From NCBI GenBank assembly GCA_905480565.1, contig CAJQQW010000297.1:1-5575 (forward strand): a stretch of DNA of 5,575 bases, read 5' to 3'. Under the pieces are notes generated by a model that was given only the letters and a program-made list of their open reading frames with translations, did not search any database and was not told the DNA's origin. Each line of letters opens with the position of its first letter. Positions within the stretch are counted from its first letter, which is position 1. Source of the stretch: an uncultured Halioglobus sp. (GTDB lineage Bacteria > Pseudomonadota > Gammaproteobacteria > Pseudomonadales > Halieaceae). The position numbers were made by a program, and so were the translations under genes. Below are positions 1-5,575 of this stretch, piece after piece.

Positions 1-1
1 A

Positions 2-304
2 TTGATGGCCGGTACGCTATACCATGTAGATGCGCCCGATATAATTCCGGTTCTAAAGTCACTCCGCGCGCTAACTACAGCTGCTGTAATAATAGATACC
101 CATGTAGCCGCAAAGGTATTGGAGAGCTATACAGACGCAGAGACCGGACTAAAAATGTACGGTCGATCGCTTATTGAACATAACGAAGGAGATGAGCAGG
201 CTACGAAGAATCAGCGTTTACGTACTGCTTTCACTAATAACTTCAGCTTTTGGCCAACAGAGCGTAGTTTGATAAATGCTGTGATCGAGTCCGGATTCGA
301 CTAG
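2..304 (+). CDS. SAM-dependent methyltransferase, C-terminal part (5' end outside window, 3' end apparently frameshifted)
   Basis: The frame is already open at the left edge, so the N-terminal part with the SAM-binding glycine loop lies outside the window. The visible 100 residues resemble the C-terminal half of a class I SAM-dependent methyltransferase: a late Rossmann strand reading AGTLYHVDAP, a helix with LKSLRALT, the strand AVIIDTHVA, then a GRSLIEHNEGDE stretch and SFWPTERSLINAVIESGFD, which fits the lid and last helix of this group. Such proteins normally continue from the 'aGF' helix into a final strand pair ending in a 'DR-x-x-W-V-A'-like segment. Here TAG follows GFD at once, and the missing strands can be read downstream in shifted frames. 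Substrate is unknown; the neighbours suggest a sugar or a glycan-related small molecule. Family assignment is fairly sure, function is not. Confidence 0.72.
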   Translation: MMAGTLYHVDAPDIIPVLKSLRALTTAAVIIDTHVAAKVLESYTDAETGLKMYGRSLIEHNEGDEQATKNQRLRTAFTNNFSFWPTERSLINAVIESGFD

Positions 305-502
305 TGTTTGAAGCCTATGTCCCCAACTGTGCCGTGGCCCTTTGCAGATCGGGCTGTTTGGGTGGCTGGTGTACACAATAGTTTGACGATCAATCTTGAG
401 CCACAATATCTTCGCGATCCCGATTCGAGGCCAACAGATCACAAGATGTTCCATACGCCCAGTCATGTGCAACGAAAAAACCCAAACACAATTCAGCTGT
501 AA
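305..502 (+). pseudogene. Displaced C-terminal end of the preceding methyltransferase
   Basis: Downstream of the TAG at 302-304, bases 304-324 read VFEAYVP in a frame shifted relative to the gene. From 326 the original frame reads TVPWPFADRAVWVAGV and stays open to TAA at 500-502. Joined, these give GFD-x-VFEAYVPTVPWPFADRAVWVAG, the kind of ending expected for this methyltransferase group. A one-base loss near 302-303 plus one extra C in the CCCC run at 321-324 would explain both shifts and the stop codon. Residues after VAGV (to 502) are unlike anything I recognise. Either the gene is truly broken, or the assembly has two indel errors; the sequence alone cannot decide. Confidence 0.5.
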
Positions 503-591
503 CGCCGGGAACGTTTTTGATCTGCCATTGGCAGCGCGAAGGGTGAGGCGAGGGAATGCGCTGAGTAATCCTTCCGGGCGCGCCGTATATG

Positions 592-616
592 AAAACCGAC
601 CTGGTTCGGGTTTTTT
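592..616 (+). terminator. Intrinsic terminator, possibly bidirectional
   Basis: AAAACC (592-597) pairs with GGTTTT (609-614). GA (598-599) pairs with TC (606-607) across a bulged G608, leaving a six-base loop. The T run at 611-616 follows the stem on the plus strand. An A tract at 592-595 gives a weaker T run for the minus strand. It lies between the end of the plus-strand methyltransferase and the stop codon (636-638) of the minus-strand glycosyltransferase, where a terminator shared by converging genes is expected. The stem is short and AT-rich, so strength is uncertain. Confidence 0.5.
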
Positions 617-635
617 GTAGTTGCCAATCAATCAG

Positions 636-1889
636 TCACAACAAGCCATTCTGCTCTTCAATAGGCGTGTCTTTCGCCAGTTGCGAAATCCGAGAGTCAA
701 CTAACGGGCGAAGCTCGTCAATGTTGACAGAAAAATTAGCCTCTACTCGCTCACCCGGGAAATTTGTTGGAGAAGTGAGTGTGTCACCTTCGTAGCGAAC
801 GTAATCGTGACCTAAGACATCGGCCAGATCCTTATACCAGAACCCGGCCATTTCAGGACCACAGATGTTGATAAGCGGTGTCCCACGCTTACAAAAAACT
901 ATATTTGACAGACTGGCGCCACAGATGCCCACAACAATTTCGGCAGCTCCAAACACCTTTACAGATTCAGCTAATGAGAGCTTGGAACCTAACACCTTCT
1001 CGAAACCATATTCGCTGAGGCCGTCAAAAATATCACTCTCATTTTCTAACTTTCGGTCTGATGCATCTTCTCTTGAAACGAACAAACGCCTTCCATTGAG
1101 TGGTGTTTCCCTCGTTTCCGGCTCCAGTGCACGAAACCGCGCAGAGACTGACTGTCGAAACCAGTCGCCCAAATATGGCTGCTTAATCGATGGGTGTATG
1201 CTCAGTCCCAGTGGGAATACCGCCTTTTTAATATACAGGGCACAGTAGGGCCTGAAAATCACCTCAACATCAGAAGGAACTAGGCAGGCTATCATCTGAC
1301 TAATCTTGGCTCTGAGATATTCTTTCTGAATTCCAATCACCAAAATAGAACGAATTCCTTGACGGGAAAGCTGTTTCCAGAAGAAAAGAGCGGGAAGTTG
1401 ATCCAGCAAAAAATGTCCGTAGTTGTTATAAATCGGGAAATGATAACCCAGCACCAGACAAGCGCCGGTATTCGACGGTTTAAATTTTTCGAATCGCGGG
1501 TAGTTTTTGATCAGATTCTGAGCATCAGAACTTAAAACAGGCTGTAAATAGTCGGTAAGCTTTGGTTGATCTGGGTCATCTGGTAGCACGGGTTTGGTAA
1601 ACGAACAGGCACTATCTCCAACAAGCAGATAACGCACTAACTGATCGCATACTATATGCGCTTTAGAAACATGCAGAGCACTGATTGCAGGAGTTTCGAT
1701 TCTTTCTCGCGGTAACTGATCTTTAAACTCCGCACGCACATAGGAATCTGATTGTCGTAACTGGACAAGCGCTACATCATCGCCCTGATCGCGTGTAAGT
1801 CCGAGAGCCAACCACTGACCCTTGATTGCGCGCGCGAGGCTGATAATCAGCTGGCGCAACATAGCCCAAAATCCATATCGGACGCCCAT
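636..1889 (-). CDS. Glycosyltransferase family 61 (DUF563-like) protein
   Basis: A 417-residue protein with the features of the GT61/DUF563 family, inverting GT-B-like enzymes that move sugars such as xylose or GlcNAc from nucleotide donors and are common in bacterial polysaccharide loci. Visible landmarks: NNYGHFLLDQLP at about residues 155-166 (the conserved 'GH' block), RRLFVSREDASDRKLEN at about 267-283, the EYGFEKV strand at about 293-299, LSLAESVKVFGAAEIVVG at about 304-321, and GASLSNIVFCKRGTPLINI at about 324-342. No signal peptide or strong membrane segment is seen, so it is probably cytoplasmic. It starts 32 bases after the stop of the upstream methyltransferase and is probably co-transcribed with it. 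Ribosome-binding signals are weak at this ATG; an in-frame ATG nine codons later (1862) is an alternative start. Donor and acceptor cannot be told from sequence. Confidence 0.85.
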   Translation of the reverse strand: MGVRYGFWAMLRQLIISLARAIKGQWLALGLTRDQGDDVALVQLRQSDSYVRAEFKDQLPRERIETPAISALHVSKAHIVCDQLVRYLLVGDSACSFTKPVLPDDPDQPKLTDYLQPVLSSDAQNLIKNYPRFEKFKPSNTGACLVLGYHFPIYNNYGHFLLDQLPALFFWKQLSRQGIRSILVIGIQKEYLRAKISQMIACLVPSDVEVIFRPYCALYIKKAVFPLGLSIHPSIKQPYLGDWFRQSVSARFRALEPETRETPLNGRRLFVSREDASDRKLENESDIFDGLSEYGFEKVLGSKLSLAESVKVFGAAEIVVGICGASLSNIVFCKRGTPLINICGPEMAGFWYKDLADVLGHDYVRYEGDTLTSPTNFPGERVEANFSVNIDELRPLVDSRISQLAKDTPIEEQNGLL

Positions 1890-1921
1890 TGCGCACTAAT
1901 ACCCATTGAATGAGAATCGTT

Positions 1922-2632
1922 TCACTGCCCTTTGAGGCTGCCAGAACTATACTTTCTCGCCAGATATTTTTTCGCGTGGTCGATGCTTTGCGGAAGAAGA
2001 TTTTGTCGGAGTTCGTCAAGCGACGCATAGGAAAATTCATGCCCTTTTAGACGCTCTTGCAACCCCTCAGAATTTTTGCTTAGCTCGATAAGATCAGACG
2101 CGTGCGCTCCGGTAATGAGCATTAATCCAGACGGCTTGGTATCGACTGCGCAGAACTCCATTTGCGGAGACAAAGTTTTTAAAAGTCGCGCCACCTTATA
2201 AACATCTCCTGTCCAACCGCCGCGCAGCTTCTCGCGTGCTGTGATCTCGATACTTGAAGGGATAATGTCGTCCAGAATGATAAGCGTATCCTCTTTTGAG
2301 TAGTGCAGGACATTGAGAAAATCGCGAAAGGCAAACTCGCTAAGATGAAGGCCATCGATAAACGCCATATCTAACTTGGTATTCGCCAAAAACGTCTCCT
2401 TCGCACGCTCTTCGAAAAAAGTATCACTGGTCATTTCGAATAATCGAACGTTATCGTTAAGCTCCTTACTAATGTTAAAGCGCGGGTCGACCCCAATTGA
2501 AGCGCAACTGCTCAGACACAGACTGCTTCCATCCCTGACACCTATTTCGAGGTAGGTTTCGGGTTTCAGAAGGGCATGAACCGATCGTAGAAATTCTTGA
2601 TAAGAATATCGTAGTTTTTTTTCTAACTGCAT
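1922..2632 (-). CDS. Class I SAM-dependent methyltransferase, Methyltransf_24 type
   Basis: With the ATG at 2632 the protein has 236 residues. It carries the SAM-binding motif I YLEIGVRDGSS at about residues 27-37, the acidic end of strand 2 in IGVDP at about 46-50, FIDGLHLSEFAFRDF at about 91-105 and LIILDDIIP at about 117-125, followed by GDVYKV at about 142-147. The 'FIDG-H' and 'DD' pattern is typical of the Methyltransf_24 group, often found in surface-glycan clusters. It is first in a two-gene operon with the GT61 gene, so methylation of a sugar or glycan is plausible, though the substrate is not shown. An earlier in-frame ATG at 2692 would add 20 residues; I prefer the later start because YQEFL then sits close to the N-terminus, as usual in the family. 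AAGG lies just before this ATG, closer than ideal. Confidence 0.82.
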   Translation of the reverse strand: MQLEKKLRYSYQEFLRSVHALLKPETYLEIGVRDGSSLCLSSCASIGVDPRFNISKELNDNVRLFEMTSDTFFEERAKETFLANTKLDMAFIDGLHLSEFAFRDFLNVLHYSKEDTLIILDDIIPSSIEITAREKLRGGWTGDVYKVARLLKTLSPQMEFCAVDTKPSGLMLITGAHASDLIELSKNSEGLQERLKGHEFSYASLDELRQNLLPQSIDHAKKYLARKYSSGSLKGQ

Positions 2633-2754
2633 GCCTTGATGGTAGAGAGTTTCAGATGAGATTGCAATAAGAGAGACAAACACTACTTGCATGTCTTAGG
2701 CAGCTTTCAACATGCAGCGAAAATATTTGTATCCACCAGCACAATTGGCATGGT

Positions 2755-2779
2755 TTATTAGCTTTAAAGTTATTAGCTT
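2755..2779. repeat. 10-bp direct repeat, possible operator
   Basis: TTATTAGCTT occurs at 2755-2764 and again, exactly, at 2770-2779, a spacing of 15 bases from start to start. It lies about 125-150 bases upstream of the preferred methyltransferase start and about 65-90 bases upstream of the alternative start. Paired direct repeats in a promoter region can bind a regulator, but one pair of AT-rich decamers may also be chance. Confidence 0.4.
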
Positions 2780-3030
2780 CGCCAGGTTAATGGTTTTCAT
2801 TTAAGCGGGTGATTTTCTATCCGCGGCTGAAGGCTTCCTCTTCTAGTTCTTCCAGTCTCGGGTGTGCTCAGGCCATCGTGCGATGATTTCCAGTCACACA
2901 AGTGTTAAATGAAATAAGCGCCAAAGCCAATACCCACAATCACAAGCAGGAATGGTCTGTAAGAATGAATAGACTGGTAAGATGATTTCTTCGAGAAAAT
3001 GGGTGGCGGAGGCGCTCACTTTCGGTAGAC

Positions 3031-3052
3031 TGACTTTGACTTTGACTTTGAT
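3031..3052 (+). repeat. TTTGAC hexanucleotide tandem repeat upstream of the sulfotransferase
   Basis: TTTGAC stands at 3035-3040 and 3041-3046, followed by TTTGAT at 3047-3052, with a partial unit TGAC at 3031-3034, giving about 3.7 copies of a 6-base unit. It ends 26 bases before the sulfotransferase ATG. Each full unit carries a TTGAC core like a sigma-70 -35 box. The stretch is non-coding in the sulfotransferase frame, which is closed by TGA at 3049-3051. Confidence 0.7.
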
Positions 3053-3070
3053 TTAGTGCTGGGCTGTTAC
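3042..3070 (+). promoter_or_regulatory. Weak candidate promoter for the sulfotransferase
   Basis: TTGACT (3042-3047), part of the hexamer repeat, is a good -35 match. Seventeen bases later TGTTAC (3065-3070) is only a 3-of-6 match to the -10 box. If used, transcription would begin at about the ATG itself, giving a leaderless or nearly leaderless message; that fits the lack of a visible Shine-Dalgarno sequence before 3079. This is tentative. Confidence 0.22.
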
Positions 3071-3078
3071 CCGAACTT

Positions 3079-4101
3079 ATGAAATCTGTATACCTGCACA
3101 TCGGCCATTTTAAAACCGGCACGTCCGCCATCCAAAAATACTGCTCCGACAATCGCAGCGCGCTTTTGTCCGCAGACTTTGACTATTTAGAGGGCGCTAG
3201 GCCCGCAAGGAGTCGTACAAACCATTCTCTTCTGCCTCTTAGTCTCTATCAGGCCTACGGTAAAAGCACGCCAGAGTGGTTCGTAGACAAGGTCGGTCAT
3301 AAACGAGTGCTGCGAGAAGTACGCGCAGAGATAGAAAACAGCAATAGTCAGGCGATTCTTATCTCTTCGGAAGAATTTTATCGCTTAACTATTTTTGACG
3401 ACGCCACCGTAAGCGCCATTGCCGATGAACTAAAATCCCTTTTTGAGGGCGTTAAAGTACATGTCATTATGTATGTGCGCCCACCCATGGATTTTTTGAG
3501 TTCTTGGTATAACCAAGCGAACAAAGCAAACGTGCCGCGCAAGCGTTTCATAGATTTTTTTGCAGATCTCAACGAAACACTGCTGACACCGAGCGTAAAC
3601 GCAGCGTTCTGGCGTCAATGCTTTGGCGACGACTGCCTGCAGGTGTTGCCCTATCAGCACAGGGGCCAGCCGCATATTGCACAGTTCCTGCGCGCCATCG
3701 GTGCTGCCGGGGCACAGCTGCCAGAGGCTTCGGCTGGCGACATTAATCCTAAAATCGATGAACTGGAACTGGAGCGAAATCGACTGGCGCGCGTGTTTAC
3801 CATGCTAGACAAACAAGAGCGCGGTCTCTTTTTACGGACTCAAACCTTTACAAGCCAAGAGGGTCTCAATCGAATGAGGCGTAAAATGCGCCGAATTAAC
3901 CAGAATTACGCCGAGTTCTGCACCGCCTACGCGCTGCCACAGGCCCAAAATACAATAACGATAAACACCCTGCTAATGGCCGCAGAAAAGCTCAATCGTG
4001 CCGATGCTCAAACGCTGTCGCCAATACCCGCACTCTCGAATCTGATCAAAGCAAAAATCACCAACAATGCACTGGCTGAAAAACTCAAGGAATGGTTCTG
4101 A
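3079..4101 (+). CDS. PAPS-dependent sulfotransferase family protein
   Basis: A 340-residue protein expected to transfer sulfate from PAPS to a hydroxyl or amine, here most likely on a polysaccharide or its precursor. The N-terminus begins with a strand and the 5'-phosphosulfate-binding loop HIGHFKTGTSAIQ (residues 7-19, Lys12 being the likely key residue). AILISSEEF follows at 92-100. The 3'-phosphate-binding segment is YVRPPMDFLSSWYNQ at 132-146, with Arg134 and Ser142 spaced as in known sulfotransferases. There is no membrane anchor or signal peptide, so it should be cytoplasmic. The part after about residue 215, rich in charged helices, is less conserved. An in-frame stop at 3049-3051 and the motif beginning at residue 7 fix the start at this ATG, which has no clear ribosome-binding site. 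It stands alone on this strand, between two minus-strand glycan operons. The acceptor is unknown. Confidence 0.85.
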   Translation: MKSVYLHIGHFKTGTSAIQKYCSDNRSALLSADFDYLEGARPARSRTNHSLLPLSLYQAYGKSTPEWFVDKVGHKRVLREVRAEIENSNSQAILISSEEFYRLTIFDDATVSAIADELKSLFEGVKVHVIMYVRPPMDFLSSWYNQANKANVPRKRFIDFFADLNETLLTPSVNAAFWRQCFGDDCLQVLPYQHRGQPHIAQFLRAIGAAGAQLPEASAGDINPKIDELELERNRLARVFTMLDKQERGLFLRTQTFTSQEGLNRMRRKMRRINQNYAEFCTAYALPQAQNTITINTLLMAAEKLNRADAQTLSPIPALSNLIKAKITNNALAEKLKEWF

Positions 4102-4107
4102 GCCCGT

Positions 4108-5235
4108 TTAACCCCATCTATTCAACATGGCCGCTTTAGCCAGGCGAAACCTGAAAGATAGGGGCAAAGCTGATGCCGGCGAGGCCGCAAGTCGTAATCC
4201 AGTGCTGGATAAATTCACTAGATTCGATTGTGCCTGTATATCATCCAGAGCCGCCAGCGCTCGTGAAACCAGCGCATGCTTCCCAGGAAATACTGCCAGC
4301 GCATTGCGCGTCTTCAGTAAATAAAACACATCCTCGATGTCCAACGGATCAGTCAGGCGCTGAGCCTCAATCTGCGGCAGAAATGCTTCAAGTGTTGTCA
4401 GAATTTCTGGCAACAGCTGTCTCAGCTCAGCTGAGGATATGCGAGAGAGGGTGGTAGCCATACCGCTATGCAACGCAATGCTTATGCTCCGGCTGTTTTT
4501 ATCGGGCTCGCCGCTTAGCATTGCCTTGCACACTGCAACTGCCTTTGCGTGCATAATGGTATCAAAGCGCCACTGCTGCTGGCTTTGCGCCGACATACTC
4601 GCGGCGTGCTTGCGGTAGTAAACCAGGCCAGGAGACGCCGCAAAGGAAAAGCCCGCCGCTACAGCGCGAAGCCAATAATCATAGTCTTCACAGGCCCCAA
4701 GGCTCTCATCGAAGCCACCAACCTTGTCAACCACATTACGCCTGAGCAAGTAGGCATGTGGCGGAGCGATATTGAAATGGGCAAGATGCAGGCGCAGTTT
4801 TGATTTTGGTAAATGCCAATGCCCAAAAGGGGAACGGAGCTGCGGGCGGCGGGAAAAATTGCGGCTTGTACACACCGCCACATCTACCTCGGGGTTGCGG
4901 CTCAAAAATCTCACCCTTTGGGCGATAGAATCCGGATGCAATACATCATCGGCATCTAAAAACAGAACGTACTGCCCGCGTGCCGCTTCTATGCCTGTGT
5001 TGCGGGCGGCCGAAAGACCCGCATTGGCTTTATGTATAACCTCCAAACGTCCGCCGTAGGTTGCTGCTACATCGGTGGTATTATCAGTAGAGCCGTCATC
5101 AACCAGAATCAGTTGAACCGCTTGATAGGATTGCCTCAACACGCTGTCTAAACATGGGGGCAGATAATGGGCGTAGTTGTAACAGGGCACAATAACGGAA
5201 ACCAAGGGTTGACCGCTTTGCTCCTGTTGGGTCAT
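4108..5235 (-). CDS. Glycosyltransferase family 2 (GT-A fold)
   Basis: With ATG at 5235 the protein has 375 residues and opens directly into a GT2 domain: VSVIVPCYNYAHYL at 12-25, LILVDDGSTDNT at 42-53 (nucleotide-binding aspartates), NAGLSAARNTGI at 71-82, the metal-binding DAD of LFLDADD at 91-97, and GGFDESLGACEDYDYWLR at 173-190 with the ED pair that usually holds the catalytic base, then YYRKH at about 206-210. Such enzymes move a sugar from a nucleotide donor to a growing glycan in the cytoplasm. About 160 residues follow the GT-A domain, probably helical, without a domain I recognise. The same frame is open to an ATG at 5373, but that start would overlap the upstream gene by some 130 bases; the ATG at 5235 lies eight bases after that gene's stop codon. 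A GTG at 5241 is a close alternative. GC content is higher than in the genes to the left. Confidence 0.88.
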   Translation of the reverse strand: MTQQEQSGQPLVSVIVPCYNYAHYLPPCLDSVLRQSYQAVQLILVDDGSTDNTTDVAATYGGRLEVIHKANAGLSAARNTGIEAARGQYVLFLDADDVLHPDSIAQRVRFLSRNPEVDVAVCTSRNFSRRPQLRSPFGHWHLPKSKLRLHLAHFNIAPPHAYLLRRNVVDKVGGFDESLGACEDYDYWLRAVAAGFSFAASPGLVYYRKHAASMSAQSQQQWRFDTIMHAKAVAVCKAMLSGEPDKNSRSISIALHSGMATTLSRISSAELRQLLPEILTTLEAFLPQIEAQRLTDPLDIEDVFYLLKTRNALAVFPGKHALVSRALAALDDIQAQSNLVNLSSTGLRLAASPASALPLSFRFRLAKAAMLNRWG

Positions 5236-5243
5236 AGACACAC

Positions 5244-5575
5244 TCAGCGACGCAGTCGTAGTAGCCGAAGAACGCGGTCGTAGTGGCGTTTTATAGGCCC
5301 GCGGTGCGTAATCAACCACTGCGCCGGCTCCCTCAAAACGCCAAACTCCAGCGCGGCCTGGCCCTGCAGCCATAGAGATTGAACGATACGCTGATGCGCG
5401 CTACCCTCGCGGTCTTCCAGTAACATCGGAACCTCCAGATCAGTGCCGAAATCTGCTGACCGTGAAAGCACCGAGAACGCACGCGCCTGCTTAGCCGATG
5501 GATAGCACACTACCTTATTCAGTTCACGTGCAGCTTGTTCGGCACGGCTATGAATTTGATCACAGGTGCTATCTC
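5244..5575 (-). CDS. Unrecognised protein, C-terminal 110 residues (5' end outside window)
   Basis: This frame is open from the right edge of the window, with no stop, to TGA at 5244-5246. The coding case rests on its length, its position directly upstream of the GT2 gene (eight bases from its stop to the GT2 ATG) and a protein-like composition. Near the window edge it reads QIHSRAEQAARELNKVVCYP; later come DLEVPMLLEDREGSAHQRIV and SLWLQGQAALEFGVLREP, and it ends in a strongly basic tail, IKRHYDRVLRLLRLRR. I see no membrane segment and cannot assign a family. The context suggests another glycan-synthesis or glycan-modifying enzyme, in one operon with the GT2 gene. A GTG at 5510 is in frame, but the frame extends beyond it and that is probably not the start. 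Confidence 0.6.
   Translation of the reverse strand, partial: DSTCDQIHSRAEQAARELNKVVCYPSAKQARAFSVLSRSADFGTDLEVPMLLEDREGSAHQRIVQSLWLQGQAALEFGVLREPAQWLITHRGPIKRHYDRVLRLLRLRR

Larger units (their letters stand above)
2693..3078. other. Divergent intergenic region (386 bp) between the methyltransferase operon and the sulfotransferase
   Basis: This gap separates genes transcribed away from each other, so it should hold promoters for both directions. I see no complete gene, tRNA or terminal inverted repeats. It does contain a 10-bp direct repeat, a 6-bp tandem repeat, and two short hydrophobic frames (2712-2804 plus; 2905-3015 minus, open but with no start codon). The latter look more like remnants or chance than expressed genes. 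No promoter in it matches consensus well enough to call with confidence. Confidence 0.6.

Noticed and set aside
577..584. GGCGCGCC palindrome
   Set aside because: A single 8-base palindrome with no flanking symmetry or repeat; expected occasionally by chance.
218..631. 137-codon open frame on the minus strand
   Set aside because: It lies opposite the methyltransferase end, which has clear family-like sequence, and its own translation resembles no protein family; it also covers the terminator hairpin.
1777..2040. 87-codon minus-strand frame spanning the methyltransferase-GT61 junction
   Set aside because: It is out of frame with two well-supported genes and has no recognisable content.
2633..2692. 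N-terminal 20-residue extension of the Methyltransf_24 protein read as a signal peptide
   Set aside because: It has a short hydrophobic stretch but no basic start or cleavage site, and the enzyme is of a cytoplasmic type; the ATG at 2632 is the simpler start.
2874..2885. CATCG-TG-CGATG inverted repeat
   Set aside because: Five-base arms with a two-base loop and no T run; too short to call a terminator or operator.
2940..3152. 70-codon minus-strand frame with a QSQSQS run
   Set aside because: The run is only the hexamer repeat in translation, and the frame starts inside the sulfotransferase N-terminal motif on the opposite strand.
5236..5373. Longer GT2 protein starting at ATG 5373
   Set aside because: It would overlap the upstream gene by about 130 bases and add a 46-residue leader unlike GT2 proteins; the ATG at 5235 sits eight bases after the upstream stop and just before the first GT2 strand.
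1..5575. CRISPR array, tRNA or rRNA gene, insertion sequence
   Set aside because: No spaced repeats, cloverleaf-like sequence, transposase frame or terminal inverted repeats were seen on either strand.

Overview
This 5,575-base window looks like part of a bacterial cell-surface polysaccharide gene cluster. Every gene I can assign has a role in building or decorating a glycan: two SAM-dependent methyltransferase-type proteins, a family 61 (DUF563-like) glycosyltransferase, a PAPS-dependent sulfotransferase and a family 2 glycosyltransferase. Codon use is standard and base composition is moderate, somewhat more GC-rich in the right-hand glycosyltransferase. The mix would suit a marine or other aquatic proteobacterium, probably a gammaproteobacterium, but no taxonomic marker gene is present, so this is an inference.

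Layout from left to right: (1) 1-304, plus strand, the 3' part of a methyltransferase gene. It stops at TAG, but protein of the same family character resumes across other frames and runs to 502, so the gene looks damaged by two nearby indels or by sequence errors. (2) 592-616, a hairpin with a T tract in the convergent junction. (3) 636-2632, minus strand, a two-gene operon transcribed right to left: a Methyltransf_24-type methyltransferase followed after about 32 bases by a GT61 glycosyltransferase. (4) 2693-3078, a divergent intergenic region holding a 10-bp direct repeat, a 6-bp tandem repeat, and short hydrophobic frames that may be gene remnants. (5) 3079-4101, plus strand, the sulfotransferase. 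(6) 4108-5235, minus strand, a GT2 glycosyltransferase that converges on the sulfotransferase with only 6 bases between the stop codons. (7) 5244-5575, minus strand, the 3' end of an unrecognised gene just upstream of the GT2 gene, in the same operon.

The likely joint role is synthesis of a sulfated and possibly methylated exopolysaccharide, capsule or O-antigen side chain: the two glycosyltransferases add sugars and the sulfotransferase adds a sulfate ester. Strand changes after almost every gene or gene pair suggest a mosaic locus assembled in pieces. I see no RNA gene, CRISPR array, transposase or complete insertion sequence. I found no clear evidence for a wholly new system; the best leads are the repeat in front of the sulfotransferase gene, the broken methyltransferase and the remnant-like intergenic region.
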